Shown: piece by piece, positions 18,132 through 26,594 of the stretch | Numbering within the stretch: the stretch's first letter is position 1 | Layout: each line of letters starts with the position of its first letter | NCBI GenBank assembly: GCA_046483285.1 | Contig: JAWODN010000010.1 | Location: 1-47,096 of the forward strand | DNA: 47,096 nucleotides | Source of the DNA: CAYRTV01 sp046483285 | GTDB lineage: Bacteria > Acidobacteriota > Aminicenantia > Aminicenantales > Aminicenantaceae | Direction of reading: 5' to 3' | Program-made: the position numbers and the translations under genes | Notes under the pieces: generated by a model | Seen by the model: the letters and a program-made list of their open reading frames with translations, nothing else | Told to the model about the DNA's origin: nothing | The model's database searches: none

Positions 18132-18222
18132 GAAAATGACAGCTCCGCTGTCATCCTGAGGCCTGCGAAGCAGGCCGTGAGGATCTTATTCGGCTTCATC
18201 TGATGAGCCGGTTCCGACTCAT
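18132..18222. repeat. 91-base hairpin repeat module
   Basis: This is about 95% identical to 5736-5826, and part of it recurs at 46601-46644. It contains two neat stem-loops: ATGACAG-CTCCG-CTGTCAT and GGCCTGC-GAA-GCAGGCC. Starting 12 bases after the flippase-like stop, it could act as a 3' end stabiliser or terminator-like structure, although no T tract follows. Confidence 0.75.
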
Positions 18223-18262
18223 CAGGCGCAAAAGGGACGCTTTCTTTTTGGCGTCTTTTCAT

Positions 18263-18291
18263 TTGCATTCACTTTCCGTATTTAATAAAAT
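18263..18291 (+). promoter_or_regulatory. Predicted promoter for the octopine-dehydrogenase-family gene
   Basis: TTGCAT (18263-18268), a 17-base spacer and TAAAAT (18286-18291, 5/6) lie about 145 bases upstream of the start codon. This leaves a long leader containing the stem-loop at 18301-18325. Apart from these and the repeat before them, 18223-18435 shows no gene. Confidence 0.45.
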
Positions 18292-18300
18292 AGCATCAAG

Positions 18301-18325
18301 GCAGTTAAGTTCTTTTCTTAACTGC
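18301..18325 (+). promoter_or_regulatory. Perfect stem-loop in the predicted leader of the next gene
   Basis: The arms GCAGTTAAG and CTTAACTGC pair over 9 bp around the seven-base loop TTCTTTT. It begins about ten bases after the predicted -10 box, so it would sit at the very 5' end of the transcript. There is no T tract, so a terminator is unlikely. A 5' stabilising hairpin or a dyad operator are both possible. Confidence 0.4.
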
Positions 18326-18435
18326 GAAGGCGCGGGAACGCTTGGCGGTTATTTCTTTTTAACCTGAATTAAGAAGGCATAAGCCATACCTGAATTTCAA
18401 ATGATGTTAAATAAATTCAAAAAAGGACTTTCGAC

Positions 18436-19596
18436 ATGGAAAAAAAAATCATGGAAGCAGACACAAGACGAAAAAAATATCTCAAGGATCTTTTGCAGAG
18501 AAAAAATAAAGACATCAAATTCTGTGTTCTCGGCGCCGGGCACGGAGGCCTGGCTATGGCGGGCCATTTGGCCATCATGGGATTCCCGGTCAATCTCTAC
18601 AACCGGGGAGAAAATAAAATAAGGCCGGTTGCAAACCGCGGCAGCATCAAAGTCGAAGGAGAAATCAAAGGATTCGGAAAAATCAAGCTGGCTTCAACCA
18701 AAATCGAAGAATGCCTTAAAAACGCCGACGTTTTGATGGTGGTGGTTCCAGCGACAGGACACCGCTTTATGGCCAAAGTCTGCGCTCCTCACCTCAAGGA
18801 AAATCAAATCGTTGTTTTGAATCCCGGCCGCACCTGCGGCGCTCTGGAATTTTTTCAAGCCCTGCGCGAAGAAGGAGTGAAAAATTTCCCTTTCATCGCC
18901 GAAGCTCAGACTTTCATTTATGCCTCCAGGGCTCTCGGTCCGGCCCAGGCCAGGGTTTTTGGAATCAAAAACGCCGTGCCGTTGGCCACTCTCCCCGCAT
19001 ACTGGATACCCGGTATCCTTAAAATCATCAACAAGGCTTATCCTCAATTCGTGCCGGGAGATAATGTCTTCAAGACCAGCTTTGACAATATCGGCTCCAT
19101 TTTTCACCCGGCTCTGGCTATTTTAAATGCCGCCTGGATCGAGGAAACCCATGGCGATTTTGAATTTTATATCCAGGGTGCCAGCGAATCCGTATCCAAA
19201 GTCTTAGAAAAAATGGATGAAGAACGCCTCGCCGTGGCAGCCGGGCTGGGCATAAAGGCTATGAGCGCGCGGAACTGGCTTTACACCGCTTACAGCGCCA
19301 CCGGCCAAAACCTATATGAAGCCATTCATGACAATCCTGGGTATATCGGCATAAAGGCCCCGGACCGCCTTCATCACCGTTACATCGATGAAGATGTTCC
19401 CATGAGCCTGGTGCCCTTATCATCCTTGGGGGATATGCTGAAGGTTCAAACTCCCACCATCAAATTCATAATTCATATGGCATCCATGATGCGGAATAAG
19501 GATTTCTGGAAAACAGGGCGAACCATCGATAAACTGGGGCTGAAAGGAAAGGGCATCAAGGATATTCGTTTGCTGGCCGTCTCCGGAGAGTTTTAA
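18436..19596 (+). CDS. NAD/NADP octopine/nopaline dehydrogenase family protein
   Basis: Soluble dehydrogenase-like protein of 386 residues. An N-terminal Rossmann domain starts at about residue 31 with the loop GAGHGGLAMAGHLA. The central linker contains VVLNPGRTCGALEF, and the C-terminal helical domain has the family pattern around SIFHPALAILNAAWIE, which includes the conserved histidine. Family members reduce imines formed from an amino acid and a 2-oxoacid (opines) or act on related substrates. The substrate here cannot be told, and the first 30 residues are an unusual basic extension. AAGGA lies nine bases before the ATG. tldD follows after 31 bases, with no evident functional link. Confidence 0.8.
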   Translation: MEKKIMEADTRRKKYLKDLLQRKNKDIKFCVLGAGHGGLAMAGHLAIMGFPVNLYNRGENKIRPVANRGSIKVEGEIKGFGKIKLASTKIEECLKNADVLMVVVPATGHRFMAKVCAPHLKENQIVVLNPGRTCGALEFFQALREEGVKNFPFIAEAQTFIYASRALGPAQARVFGIKNAVPLATLPAYWIPGILKIINKAYPQFVPGDNVFKTSFDNIGSIFHPALAILNAAWIEETHGDFEFYIQGASESVSKVLEKMDEERLAVAAGLGIKAMSARNWLYTAYSATGQNLYEAIHDNPGYIGIKAPDRLHHRYIDEDVPMSLVPLSSLGDMLKVQTPTIKFIIHMASMMRNKDFWKTGRTIDKLGLKGKGIKDIRLLAVSGEF

Positions 19597-19627
19597 TCCG
19601 TTTGTTTTATTCCAAACCAGCTGCAAC

Positions 19628-21064
19628 ATGAAGACTTCAACTCAGTCCCGGTCTTTCTTAGTTCATTTGTTAAAAAGAAAACAAATTTCCGAAGAGGATT
19701 TGGTCCGCTTTTTGGATACTGCGTTATCCCGGGGGGGGGAGTTTGCAGAAATTTTCCTGGAATACCGTGTTTTCCATTCCGTTCGGATGGAAGATGACAT
19801 CATCAAAGAAACCGCTGAAGTGATCAGCCAGGGACTGGGAGTCAGGGTCATCCACCAGGACCAAACCGGATACGGTTATACCAACCGCCTGTCTCCCCGG
19901 GCTATCGAAGCCGCCGCCCTTACGGCGGCCGCTGTTGCTTCCGGAAAACTTCGTCTTTCCGCTTCCGGTTCATTTTCCCAGCCTGAAATCCCTCAATTTT
20001 ACTCTTCTCCGGATTTCGATATTGATTTGGAGAAAAAAATCGGCATTGTCCGGCAAGCCTACAAAGCGGCTTTCGGCACCGATTCCCGCATTAAAAAAGT
20101 CAATGTGGCGCTGGTGGATCAGATTCAGCATTCCGGAATCTGGAATTCCTTGGGGTCACAGGCCTTTGACCGGAAACCGATTCTCAAGCTGATCTGCATG
20201 GCTATCGCTGAACAAAACAAAGTGAAAGAAGGGGGTTATTCCGGAGGAGGCGGGCGTGTGGGCTTGGATTATTTTATCAGCCGCTCTCCCGCCGAAATTG
20301 GAAAAGAGGCCGCCGAGGAAGCCGCAACTTTGCTGGAAGCCCGTCCGGCTCCGGCCGGTGAAATGCCGGTGATACTGGCGCCGGGAGACAGCGGTGTTTT
20401 GATTCACGAAGCGGTGGGACACCTGCTGGAGGCTGATTTTATCCGGAAAAAAACCTCTGTTTTCCATGACAAATTCGGTCAAAAAGTCGGATCCGAACAA
20501 GTTAATATATTCGACGACCCCACCCTCCCCGGTTTCCGCGGCAGTTATAACCTGGATGATGAAGGGACAGTCCCCCAAAAAACGGTTCTCATCCGCAATG
20601 GAATTATAGAGGGGTTTCTGCAGGACCGTCTCTCGGCCGGCCAAATGAAAATGCCATTGACCGGTCACGGCCGCAGAGAAGATTACTCATGCATTCCGAT
20701 CCCGAGAATGAGCAACACATATATAGACAAAGGCGAGTATGACCCGGATGAAATCATCCGTTCCGTTAGCAAAGGAATATATGCCCGGCGATTCCAAGGC
20801 GGGCAGGTGGAAGATTCGGGAAGGTTCACCTTCTCGCTGAGTTCGGGGTACCGGATCGAAAACGGGGTCTTGACGGCCCCCGTGAAGCAGGCAACGCTTA
20901 TCGGCAGCAACCTGGATATTTTGGGTAAGGTTGAACGGGTGGGCCACGACTTGGAATTCGGGCTTCAAACAGGCACCTGCGGTAAAGAAGGGCAATCCGT
21001 CCCGGTAACCGATGGATGTCCCACCATCAAGATCGGCCGAATGACCGTGGGAGGACACTCATGA
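19628..21064 (+). CDS. tldD: TldD-type metallopeptidase subunit
   Basis: Catalytic subunit of the TldD/TldE (PmbA) protease, which trims unfolded or modified peptides such as microcin B17 precursors in Escherichia coli. The 478 residues include the zinc motif HEAVGH starting at H260. SAGQMKMPLTGHGRREDY and the C-terminal cysteine-containing segment QTGTCGKEGQ are also conserved. No clear ribosome binding site is seen before the ATG. The stop codon overlaps the start of the partner gene (ATGA), which argues for equal production of both subunits. The natural substrate is unknown, and no RiPP precursor or cyclodehydratase is nearby. Confidence 0.92.
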   Translation: MKTSTQSRSFLVHLLKRKQISEEDLVRFLDTALSRGGEFAEIFLEYRVFHSVRMEDDIIKETAEVISQGLGVRVIHQDQTGYGYTNRLSPRAIEAAALTAAAVASGKLRLSASGSFSQPEIPQFYSSPDFDIDLEKKIGIVRQAYKAAFGTDSRIKKVNVALVDQIQHSGIWNSLGSQAFDRKPILKLICMAIAEQNKVKEGGYSGGGGRVGLDYFISRSPAEIGKEAAEEAATLLEARPAPAGEMPVILAPGDSGVLIHEAVGHLLEADFIRKKTSVFHDKFGQKVGSEQVNIFDDPTLPGFRGSYNLDDEGTVPQKTVLIRNGIIEGFLQDRLSAGQMKMPLTGHGRREDYSCIPIPRMSNTYIDKGEYDPDEIIRSVSKGIYARRFQGGQVEDSGRFTFSLSSGYRIENGVLTAPVKQATLIGSNLDILGKVERVGHDLEFGLQTGTCGKEGQSVPVTDGCPTIKIGRMTVGGHS

Positions 21065-22407
21065 CACCGCTGGAGAAAAAATCGTCCCTCCTCCATTTAG
21101 CGGAGTGGCTGGTGGAGTTCAGCCGGAATCAGGGCGCCGACGAAGCCGAAGCGGCTGTTTCAGAAAGTGATGACCTGGAGATCGACATTCGCATGGGACG
21201 AATAGAAAATTTAACCCGGGCCGTGTCCCGCCGGTTAAGCTTGCGGATTCTTAAAGATCGGTGCAGCGTGGTTTCCGGCACATCGGATCTGTCCAAACCC
21301 ACATTAAAGAACCTGGTGAAAAGAGCGGTTGAACGGGCGGAGTTTTCTCAACCCGACCCTCACGCCGGCTTGCCGGATACAGCCTCTCCAACCCGGGATC
21401 CCTCTGTTCTTCGTCTTTATGATCCGGAAATAAGAAAGATTTCTCCTGATTTCGGTATAAAAACGGCATTGGAGACAGAAAATCTCGGAATGAAAGACTC
21501 CCGGATCACCAATTCTCTGGGATCCTCTTTCGAATCTCAAAAAAGCCGGATGATTTTGGCCAATTCCATGGGTTTTTCCGGGGAATATGAGGAAACCTTA
21601 TTTCATTTAAGCCTGGGGCTGCAGGCCGGCCGGGGAGACCGCCGGGTGGAAGGTTATTGGTCCTCCGCCTCCCGGTCCCTAAAAGACCTTGAATCTCCAG
21701 CCGATGTCGCCGGAACGGCCGTGCAAAGGACGGTGCGCCTTATGAACCCCCGAAAAATCGGGACCCGGAATGTGCCGGTGGTGTTTGAGCCTGCCATGAC
21801 ATCCTGGCTGTTAGGGTTTCTTTTCACCTGCATTTCCGGGACCTCGGTTTATCATAGAGCCTCTTTCCTGGGTGATAAACTGGGAGAACAAATCGCAAGA
21901 CCGGAATGGGCGGTCATAGACGACGGAACGATGCCGGGAAAATTGGGCAGTGCTCCATTTGATTCGGAGGGAGTCCCCTGCCGGAAAACAACCGTGCTTT
22001 CCCGCGGAGTCCTGAAAAATTTTTTATGCAACACCTACGCCGCCCGAAAGCTGAATCTGTCTTCAACCGGTAATGCTCAGGGACAAGGGGTCGGTCCGAA
22101 TAATTTTTATCTAAAAAAAGGACCGCACAAACCGGAAGAAATCATTTCATCGCTGGATAAAGGCTTGATCCTGGTTCGCACAATCGGACACGGACTCAAT
22201 CCTGTCACAGGAGATATTTCCAGAGGCGCCTACGGTCTCTGGGTGGAGAATGGACACATTCTATATCCTGTTTCAGAAATAACCGTTGCAGGAAACCTCG
22301 GCCGGATATTGAAGCAGCCGGTTGTTATCGGCGCTGATTTGGAATTCAGAAGTCCGGTCTCAGGACCAACTATTCGTGTTGAAGAAATGACTATCGCCGG
22401 TCATTGA
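21061..22407 (+). CDS. pmbA: TldE/PmbA subunit of the TldD-TldE protease
   Basis: Partner subunit of TldD that lacks a zinc motif, as expected for TldE. The 448 residues show the family pattern: ISGTSVYHRASFLGDKLGEQ in the middle, DDGTMPGKLGSAPFDSEG near 285-300 and GHGLNPVTGDISRGAYGLWV near the end. I start at the ATG 21061, which has GGAGG seven bases upstream and overlaps the tldD stop by four bases. An in-frame ATG 45 bases further upstream lies deep in tldD and adds nothing conserved. The last 17 bases overlap the convergent nitroreductase gene. Confidence 0.92.
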   Translation: MTPLEKKSSLLHLAEWLVEFSRNQGADEAEAAVSESDDLEIDIRMGRIENLTRAVSRRLSLRILKDRCSVVSGTSDLSKPTLKNLVKRAVERAEFSQPDPHAGLPDTASPTRDPSVLRLYDPEIRKISPDFGIKTALETENLGMKDSRITNSLGSSFESQKSRMILANSMGFSGEYEETLFHLSLGLQAGRGDRRVEGYWSSASRSLKDLESPADVAGTAVQRTVRLMNPRKIGTRNVPVVFEPAMTSWLLGFLFTCISGTSVYHRASFLGDKLGEQIARPEWAVIDDGTMPGKLGSAPFDSEGVPCRKTTVLSRGVLKNFLCNTYAARKLNLSSTGNAQGQGVGPNNFYLKKGPHKPEEIISSLDKGLILVRTIGHGLNPVTGDISRGAYGLWVENGHILYPVSEITVAGNLGRILKQPVVIGADLEFRSPVSGPTIRVEEMTIAGH

Positions 22408-22993
22408 AAACATCTGTATGCATGACCTTTTCCAGGGGACGCTTGGGAACATGCAAACGTCCTTTTTCATCTTTATAGTATTTGATGGAATCACCGGCAT
22501 CCTCAGCCGCCGGCTCCTCGGCCGGGTATCCCAGAGCTAAAACCGAATCAATAATATAATTCGGCGGAATTTTCAAAACTTCCCTGACTTTCTTTCTTTC
22601 CACGGACAACAGCCAGCAGCTGGCCACGCCTTCCGCCCAGGCTGTGAGAATCATATTTTCAATGGCGGCCCCGGCGTCCCATTCAAAGCCTTTTTCCCTG
22701 ACATTTGTGTTCACCAGGGTCACAATATAAGCTGGGGGTTCATACCCCGGCTTCGGATTTCCATCCGGCGCAATATACGCCGCCCACTTCAAGCAAGGAA
22801 AGATTTCTTGGCAGATCTCCTGGTTGGAAATCACGATAAATTCCAGCGGCTGCAGGTTGGCTGCTGACGGAGCCAGCCGGGCGGCGTTTATCATTTTTTT
22901 CAATAAATCACCGGGTACCCGGCGGGAATCAAATTGGCGCACAGTCCGCCGCGATATAACTATTTGATAAATGTTTTTTTGAATTTGGGGCAT
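22391..22993 (-). CDS. Nitroreductase-family FMN oxidoreductase
   Basis: Flavin-dependent NAD(P)H oxidoreductase of 200 residues. The N-terminal SRRTVRQFDSR carries the FMN-binding basic residues. AARLAPSAANLQPLEFIV and the later EWDAGAAIENMILTAWAEGVASCWL are the other family signatures. The substrate cannot be inferred, since relatives reduce nitro compounds, quinones or enones. GGAGGAGG stands close before the ATG. It converges with pmbA (17-base overlap of coding ends) and diverges from the HEAT-repeat gene. Confidence 0.88.
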   Translation of the reverse strand: MPQIQKNIYQIVISRRTVRQFDSRRVPGDLLKKMINAARLAPSAANLQPLEFIVISNQEICQEIFPCLKWAAYIAPDGNPKPGYEPPAYIVTLVNTNVREKGFEWDAGAAIENMILTAWAEGVASCWLLSVERKKVREVLKIPPNYIIDSVLALGYPAEEPAAEDAGDSIKYYKDEKGRLHVPKRPLEKVMHTDVFNDRR

Positions 22994-23093
22994 TTGTTCC
23001 TCCTCCGCCGCAACCCGGCCCCAGCTTGTTATAAAAAGTTCTTGACCGGCTCGGCCTTCTCATTGTACATTTTCACTTACAGCAAAATCAATC

Positions 23094-24797
23094 ATGCCGG
23101 ATTCAGCCACAAAGAAAAAAAAGTTGGTGGAAATCACCGAAATTTTCAATCTGATGGATAAGACCTTTTCTCAGATGAAAATATTTTCTCAAGAACATGA
23201 CAATGTCAAAGCTTTCGCAGATCAGCTTTATTCGAAATTGAAAGAATTTCTTGAGCGTTATTGGAAACTGGAAATAGATATTGATGAGTTTTCATTTTCT
23301 CATGAGGGGGAAATTTTTCTCAGTCAGACTCAAATCAGCAAAAGTCTTCCTTTTTTGTTATACAAAGACGGAATGAAAAAAATATTCTTCTATAAAGGGC
23401 TTCCCCAAAATGAATTTTTTGATTTCCTGAATCTGCTGACCCGGGAATCCAACCTTCCCCCTGAAGAAAGCGATATCGTCGCCGCCATGTGGGAAAGGGA
23501 TTACAGCCACATCCGCTATTTGGCTCCGGATGAATATCTGGAAAGCAAAATCGGAACAGGGATGAAGATTCCTGACTATCAAGTCAACAAAGACGAGCTC
23601 TATTCAGGAAAAATCGATTTAAAATCCGAAGACCGGCAGGCTCTGGATGAAGCCATGTCCCGGGAATCCAGCCCGGGATCACCTCTTATCGAAGAAATTG
23701 GCGATATCCGGCTGAGTGAAGATGAGAATGTAAAGCTGGAGTCTTTGCTCGAAAGAGACCGCCGGAGTTCTGAAGAGGAAGACTATTTTTCACTTCTGGT
23801 GGAAATACTCTATCTGGAAAAAAATCCGGATAAGCTGAACCTCTCACTTAACGCCATGCTCTCGCACCTTATCAAATATAAAAACGCCGGAGACTTCACT
23901 TCCGCCCTGAATTGTTTGTCGGAAATCCAGGACTTCCGCTCATCGCTCCATCCGGAAGACCCCAGATTCGAACTGATTGACCGGGTGTTTTCACCGGACC
24001 GGATTTCCGTTTCCATTTCCTCGGGAAAAAGCCTGGTGGATCAAGACCGGATTCAGAACTATGATGACTTTCTCCAATACCTTCAGTTGACCGGCAGACC
24101 CGCCATTCCTCTTCTGGGGTATATTTTTCAAAAAATTCCAGTTCCGGAAATCAAAAAACGGGCGGCGGATATTCTCAAAAAGACAGGTTCTGAGGCTCCT
24201 CTCGATTTGATTAAAATTGCTTCCGATGAAAAACCCGAGCTGACACAGATAATCATCCACACTTTGAGTTCGCTTCAGGATGAAAAAGCTGTCAATTATT
24301 TGGCTCATTTCGTTCGTTCTCAAAACCAAGACATCCGTCAATCCGTCATTCGGGCCCTGGGGACATTCCGCAGCCGAACGGCGGCGAAAATTTTAACCGC
24401 CTTTTTATCCGACCAAAGGGAGGACATCCGGTGCCTGGCTCTGGACCACTTGAACAGCGGAAACGGATTTTCAATCCCGGCCGCCGTAACCGACATTATG
24501 AAGGACAAACACTTCCATAAAAAAAGCCGCAATGAAAAATTCCATTTTTTCCTTTTCTTGGCCCGGACCGGAACGGAGGAAGCACAACGGTTGATGCGTG
24601 GATTTCTAACCTTGACCGGATGGCGCACCCCGTCTTCTAATGTGGAAACCGGGATGGCTTGTGTTTCCGCGTTATCTCAAACACCGGCAGAATCCTCCCT
24701 CTCCCTCTTGAAAGAGTTCAGCCGGAAAGGCCATAAAAAAATTAAATCCGCCTGCCTCCAGGCATATGAAAAAATAAAAAACGAAAATGCCGGATAA
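23094..24797 (+). CDS. HEAT-repeat protein with an uncharacterised N-terminal domain
   Basis: A predicted cytosolic protein of 567 residues without signal peptide or membrane helices. Residues about 12-150 form an alpha/beta domain that resembles the N-terminal domain of the next gene's product. Residues about 320-560 contain HEAT-like helical pairs, for example PEIKKRAADILKKTGSEAP, EKAVNYLAHFVRSQNQDI and RTAAKILTAFLSDQREDI. HEAT repeats usually act as binding scaffolds. It overlaps the HD-GYP gene by 11 bases, so the products are probably made together and may interact. A possible promoter, TTGACC (23042) plus TACATT (23066), lies upstream. No Shine-Dalgarno sequence is evident. The function is unknown. 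Confidence 0.75.
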   Translation: MPDSATKKKKLVEITEIFNLMDKTFSQMKIFSQEHDNVKAFADQLYSKLKEFLERYWKLEIDIDEFSFSHEGEIFLSQTQISKSLPFLLYKDGMKKIFFYKGLPQNEFFDFLNLLTRESNLPPEESDIVAAMWERDYSHIRYLAPDEYLESKIGTGMKIPDYQVNKDELYSGKIDLKSEDRQALDEAMSRESSPGSPLIEEIGDIRLSEDENVKLESLLERDRRSSEEEDYFSLLVEILYLEKNPDKLNLSLNAMLSHLIKYKNAGDFTSALNCLSEIQDFRSSLHPEDPRFELIDRVFSPDRISVSISSGKSLVDQDRIQNYDDFLQYLQLTGRPAIPLLGYIFQKIPVPEIKKRAADILKKTGSEAPLDLIKIASDEKPELTQIIIHTLSSLQDEKAVNYLAHFVRSQNQDIRQSVIRALGTFRSRTAAKILTAFLSDQREDIRCLALDHLNSGNGFSIPAAVTDIMKDKHFHKKSRNEKFHFFLFLARTGTEEAQRLMRGFLTLTGWRTPSSNVETGMACVSALSQTPAESSLSLLKEFSRKGHKKIKSACLQAYEKIKNENAG

Positions 24798-26226
24798 AGA
24801 AAAAACCGGAAAAGACATCCAAATCCTCAAGGACGCGGTGAGCCTTCTTCACAGGCTGCACCGTGCCTACCGGACTTCAAAAATTTATGATTCCCATAAT
24901 TTGATTTACCGCCGTCAAATCGATCTTCTCCACCACCTTATCAGCAAGTTTCTCAATGTGTACGGGCAGGCCAGACTGACCTTGAGACTGAACGGTGTTT
25001 ATTTCAACGATGTCAAACTGAAATTCGGATTTTCCAATTATTACCTGCAGCAGTTCGTCGAAGAGGAATTTTCAAAAAAGGATATCGGAGAATTGACTTT
25101 CCTGGCTGGAATTCACCAGGATGAGCTGGATAAATTTGTTCGTATTTTAACTAAAAAATTTGAGGGGAAAGACCCTCATGAAGAATTTTTAAACAGCCTT
25201 GAAGAAAAAATCATCCGGAATGTTTCCGTGGAAAAAATCCCCTCTTTTCAAAAAACGGAAAACAAGAACAGGGACACCAAAAGAATTTTTTTTCTAAGCA
25301 TGACTCATCTGAAAGAATATTTTGAAGACCGGAGGTCTGTGTCTGTCAAGGCGTCCCTCTACACCACCAAACGGTTGATGCAGTCCATTTTCAACCATTT
25401 ATCCGAAAATGAATCCTTTCTTCACGGACTGACCAATATAAAAAATTTTGATGAATATACGCTCAACCACTCCATTAATGTGTGCATTCTTTCCATTTCA
25501 TTGGGTAAAAAATTGGGGTTGGACCGGAATGAACTGGTGGACTTGGGGTTAGCCGCCTTTTTTCATGATTTCGGAAAATTGGATATTTCCAAACGTATTT
25601 TGCTCAAACCCGGCAAGCTGGCTCCGGATGAACGAAAAGAAATTGAAAAACATCCTTTTTATGGGGCCATTAAACTCATCCAAATCAAGCAGGACAGTTA
25701 TCTTCCGGTGAAGGCCTTAAATGTGGCCATGGAGCACCATCACGGCGAGAAAAACAGAGGATATCCCTTTTACACCAAAAAAAAATCCGCACATCTCTTC
25801 AGCAAGATCGTCAAAATCGTGGATGTGTTCGACGCCGTCACAACCCCACGTCCTTACCGGGAGCGGGATTTCACGCGGGATGAAGCCCTGCGTTTCATGA
25901 TTCAGCAATCAGGCACTGAATTCGACCCCCTGATACTGAAAGTGTTTATTGATATGATCGGGTTCTATCCGGTGGGGTCGCTGGTTCTTCTCAACACGGG
26001 AGAAACCGGCATTGTGTTTGAAACCAATCCGGACCCTTCCGCCCGCCTTCAGCCGAAAATAAAAATCATCTCGGATTCCCAGGGAAACAAATTGGACGGA
26101 CCCCTTATCGATCTGACCGATGTTGATCCGGAAACAAACCTTCCTTCCCGGTTCATCGTCAAATCCCTTAATCCGGAAAGCTATAACATCCCTGTCGCCG
26201 ATTATTTCGCAGCGGAAGCCGAATGA
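24787..26226 (+). CDS. HD-GYP domain phosphodiesterase with N-terminal sensor-like domain
   Basis: Likely hydrolyses cyclic di-GMP or a related cyclic dinucleotide. Of 479 residues, about 205-395 form the HD-GYP domain. The HD pair is H260-D261 in FFHDFGKLD, further metal ligands lie in EKHPFYGA and MEHHHGEKN, and GYP is at 325-327. The N-terminal 130 residues are an uncharacterised domain shared with the upstream HEAT protein. The C-terminal 90 residues form the small beta-rich tail common after HD-GYP domains. No membrane segments are seen. All motif residues are present, so activity is expected. The target pathway is unknown, and no diguanylate cyclase is in the window. Confidence 0.88.
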   Translation: MPDKEKTGKDIQILKDAVSLLHRLHRAYRTSKIYDSHNLIYRRQIDLLHHLISKFLNVYGQARLTLRLNGVYFNDVKLKFGFSNYYLQQFVEEEFSKKDIGELTFLAGIHQDELDKFVRILTKKFEGKDPHEEFLNSLEEKIIRNVSVEKIPSFQKTENKNRDTKRIFFLSMTHLKEYFEDRRSVSVKASLYTTKRLMQSIFNHLSENESFLHGLTNIKNFDEYTLNHSINVCILSISLGKKLGLDRNELVDLGLAAFFHDFGKLDISKRILLKPGKLAPDERKEIEKHPFYGAIKLIQIKQDSYLPVKALNVAMEHHHGEKNRGYPFYTKKKSAHLFSKIVKIVDVFDAVTTPRPYRERDFTRDEALRFMIQQSGTEFDPLILKVFIDMIGFYPVGSLVLLNTGETGIVFETNPDPSARLQPKIKIISDSQGNKLDGPLIDLTDVDPETNLPSRFIVKSLNPESYNIPVADYFAAEAE

Positions 26227-26246
26227 ATCCAGACTGGAAACTCCCT

Positions 26247-26588
26247 TAGCCTGACCTATTCATAAAAAAATGGCGATGTTTTCATAATTTCTTTTTTTTC
26301 TTATATTTGCATGATTTTTTAGAGAATTCAATCTTGAACGTTTTTCATTATCCATATTTTCAATTTAATCGCCATTTTTTTACCCTTTGGGCGGGGTCCT
26401 GAGGAGCGAAGCGACGTGAGGATCTTAGACGCCTCCGTTCTTTATAATCTATCCGTCTAAGGTTGCCACGGCCTGCTCCGCAGGCCTCGCAATAAAATTT
26501 TGTTGCAAGGCATTCGCGGTGAAGGACCACAGCTTCATGCCTTGCGCCTCGCATATGCGGCAATCCCGGCCCGGGAATAAACCAGGCT
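26247..26588 (+). repeat. Dispersed two-part repeat with an inserted hairpin block
   Basis: The left end TAGCCTGACCTATTCAT and the right end GGAATAAACCAGGCTA are inverted repeats. The inner pair A7TGGCGAT (from 26264) and ATCGCCATTTTTTT (about 26368-26381) is perfectly complementary, with G-C where the 28171 copy has T-A. The GC-rich half is interrupted from about 26396 to 26500 by modules of the GTCCTGAGGAGCGAAGCGACGTGAGG kind (split at GCG). It then resumes with the hairpin portion also seen at 35690-35760. It fills almost all of the gap between the HD-GYP and symporter genes. Confidence 0.8.
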
Positions 26589-26594
26589 AAGACA

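Noticed and set aside
19628..22407. RiPP (modified peptide) cluster around TldD/PmbA
   Set aside because: The protease pair can mature modified peptides, but no precursor peptide, cyclodehydratase, radical SAM enzyme or exporter is nearby, so the housekeeping role is the safer reading.
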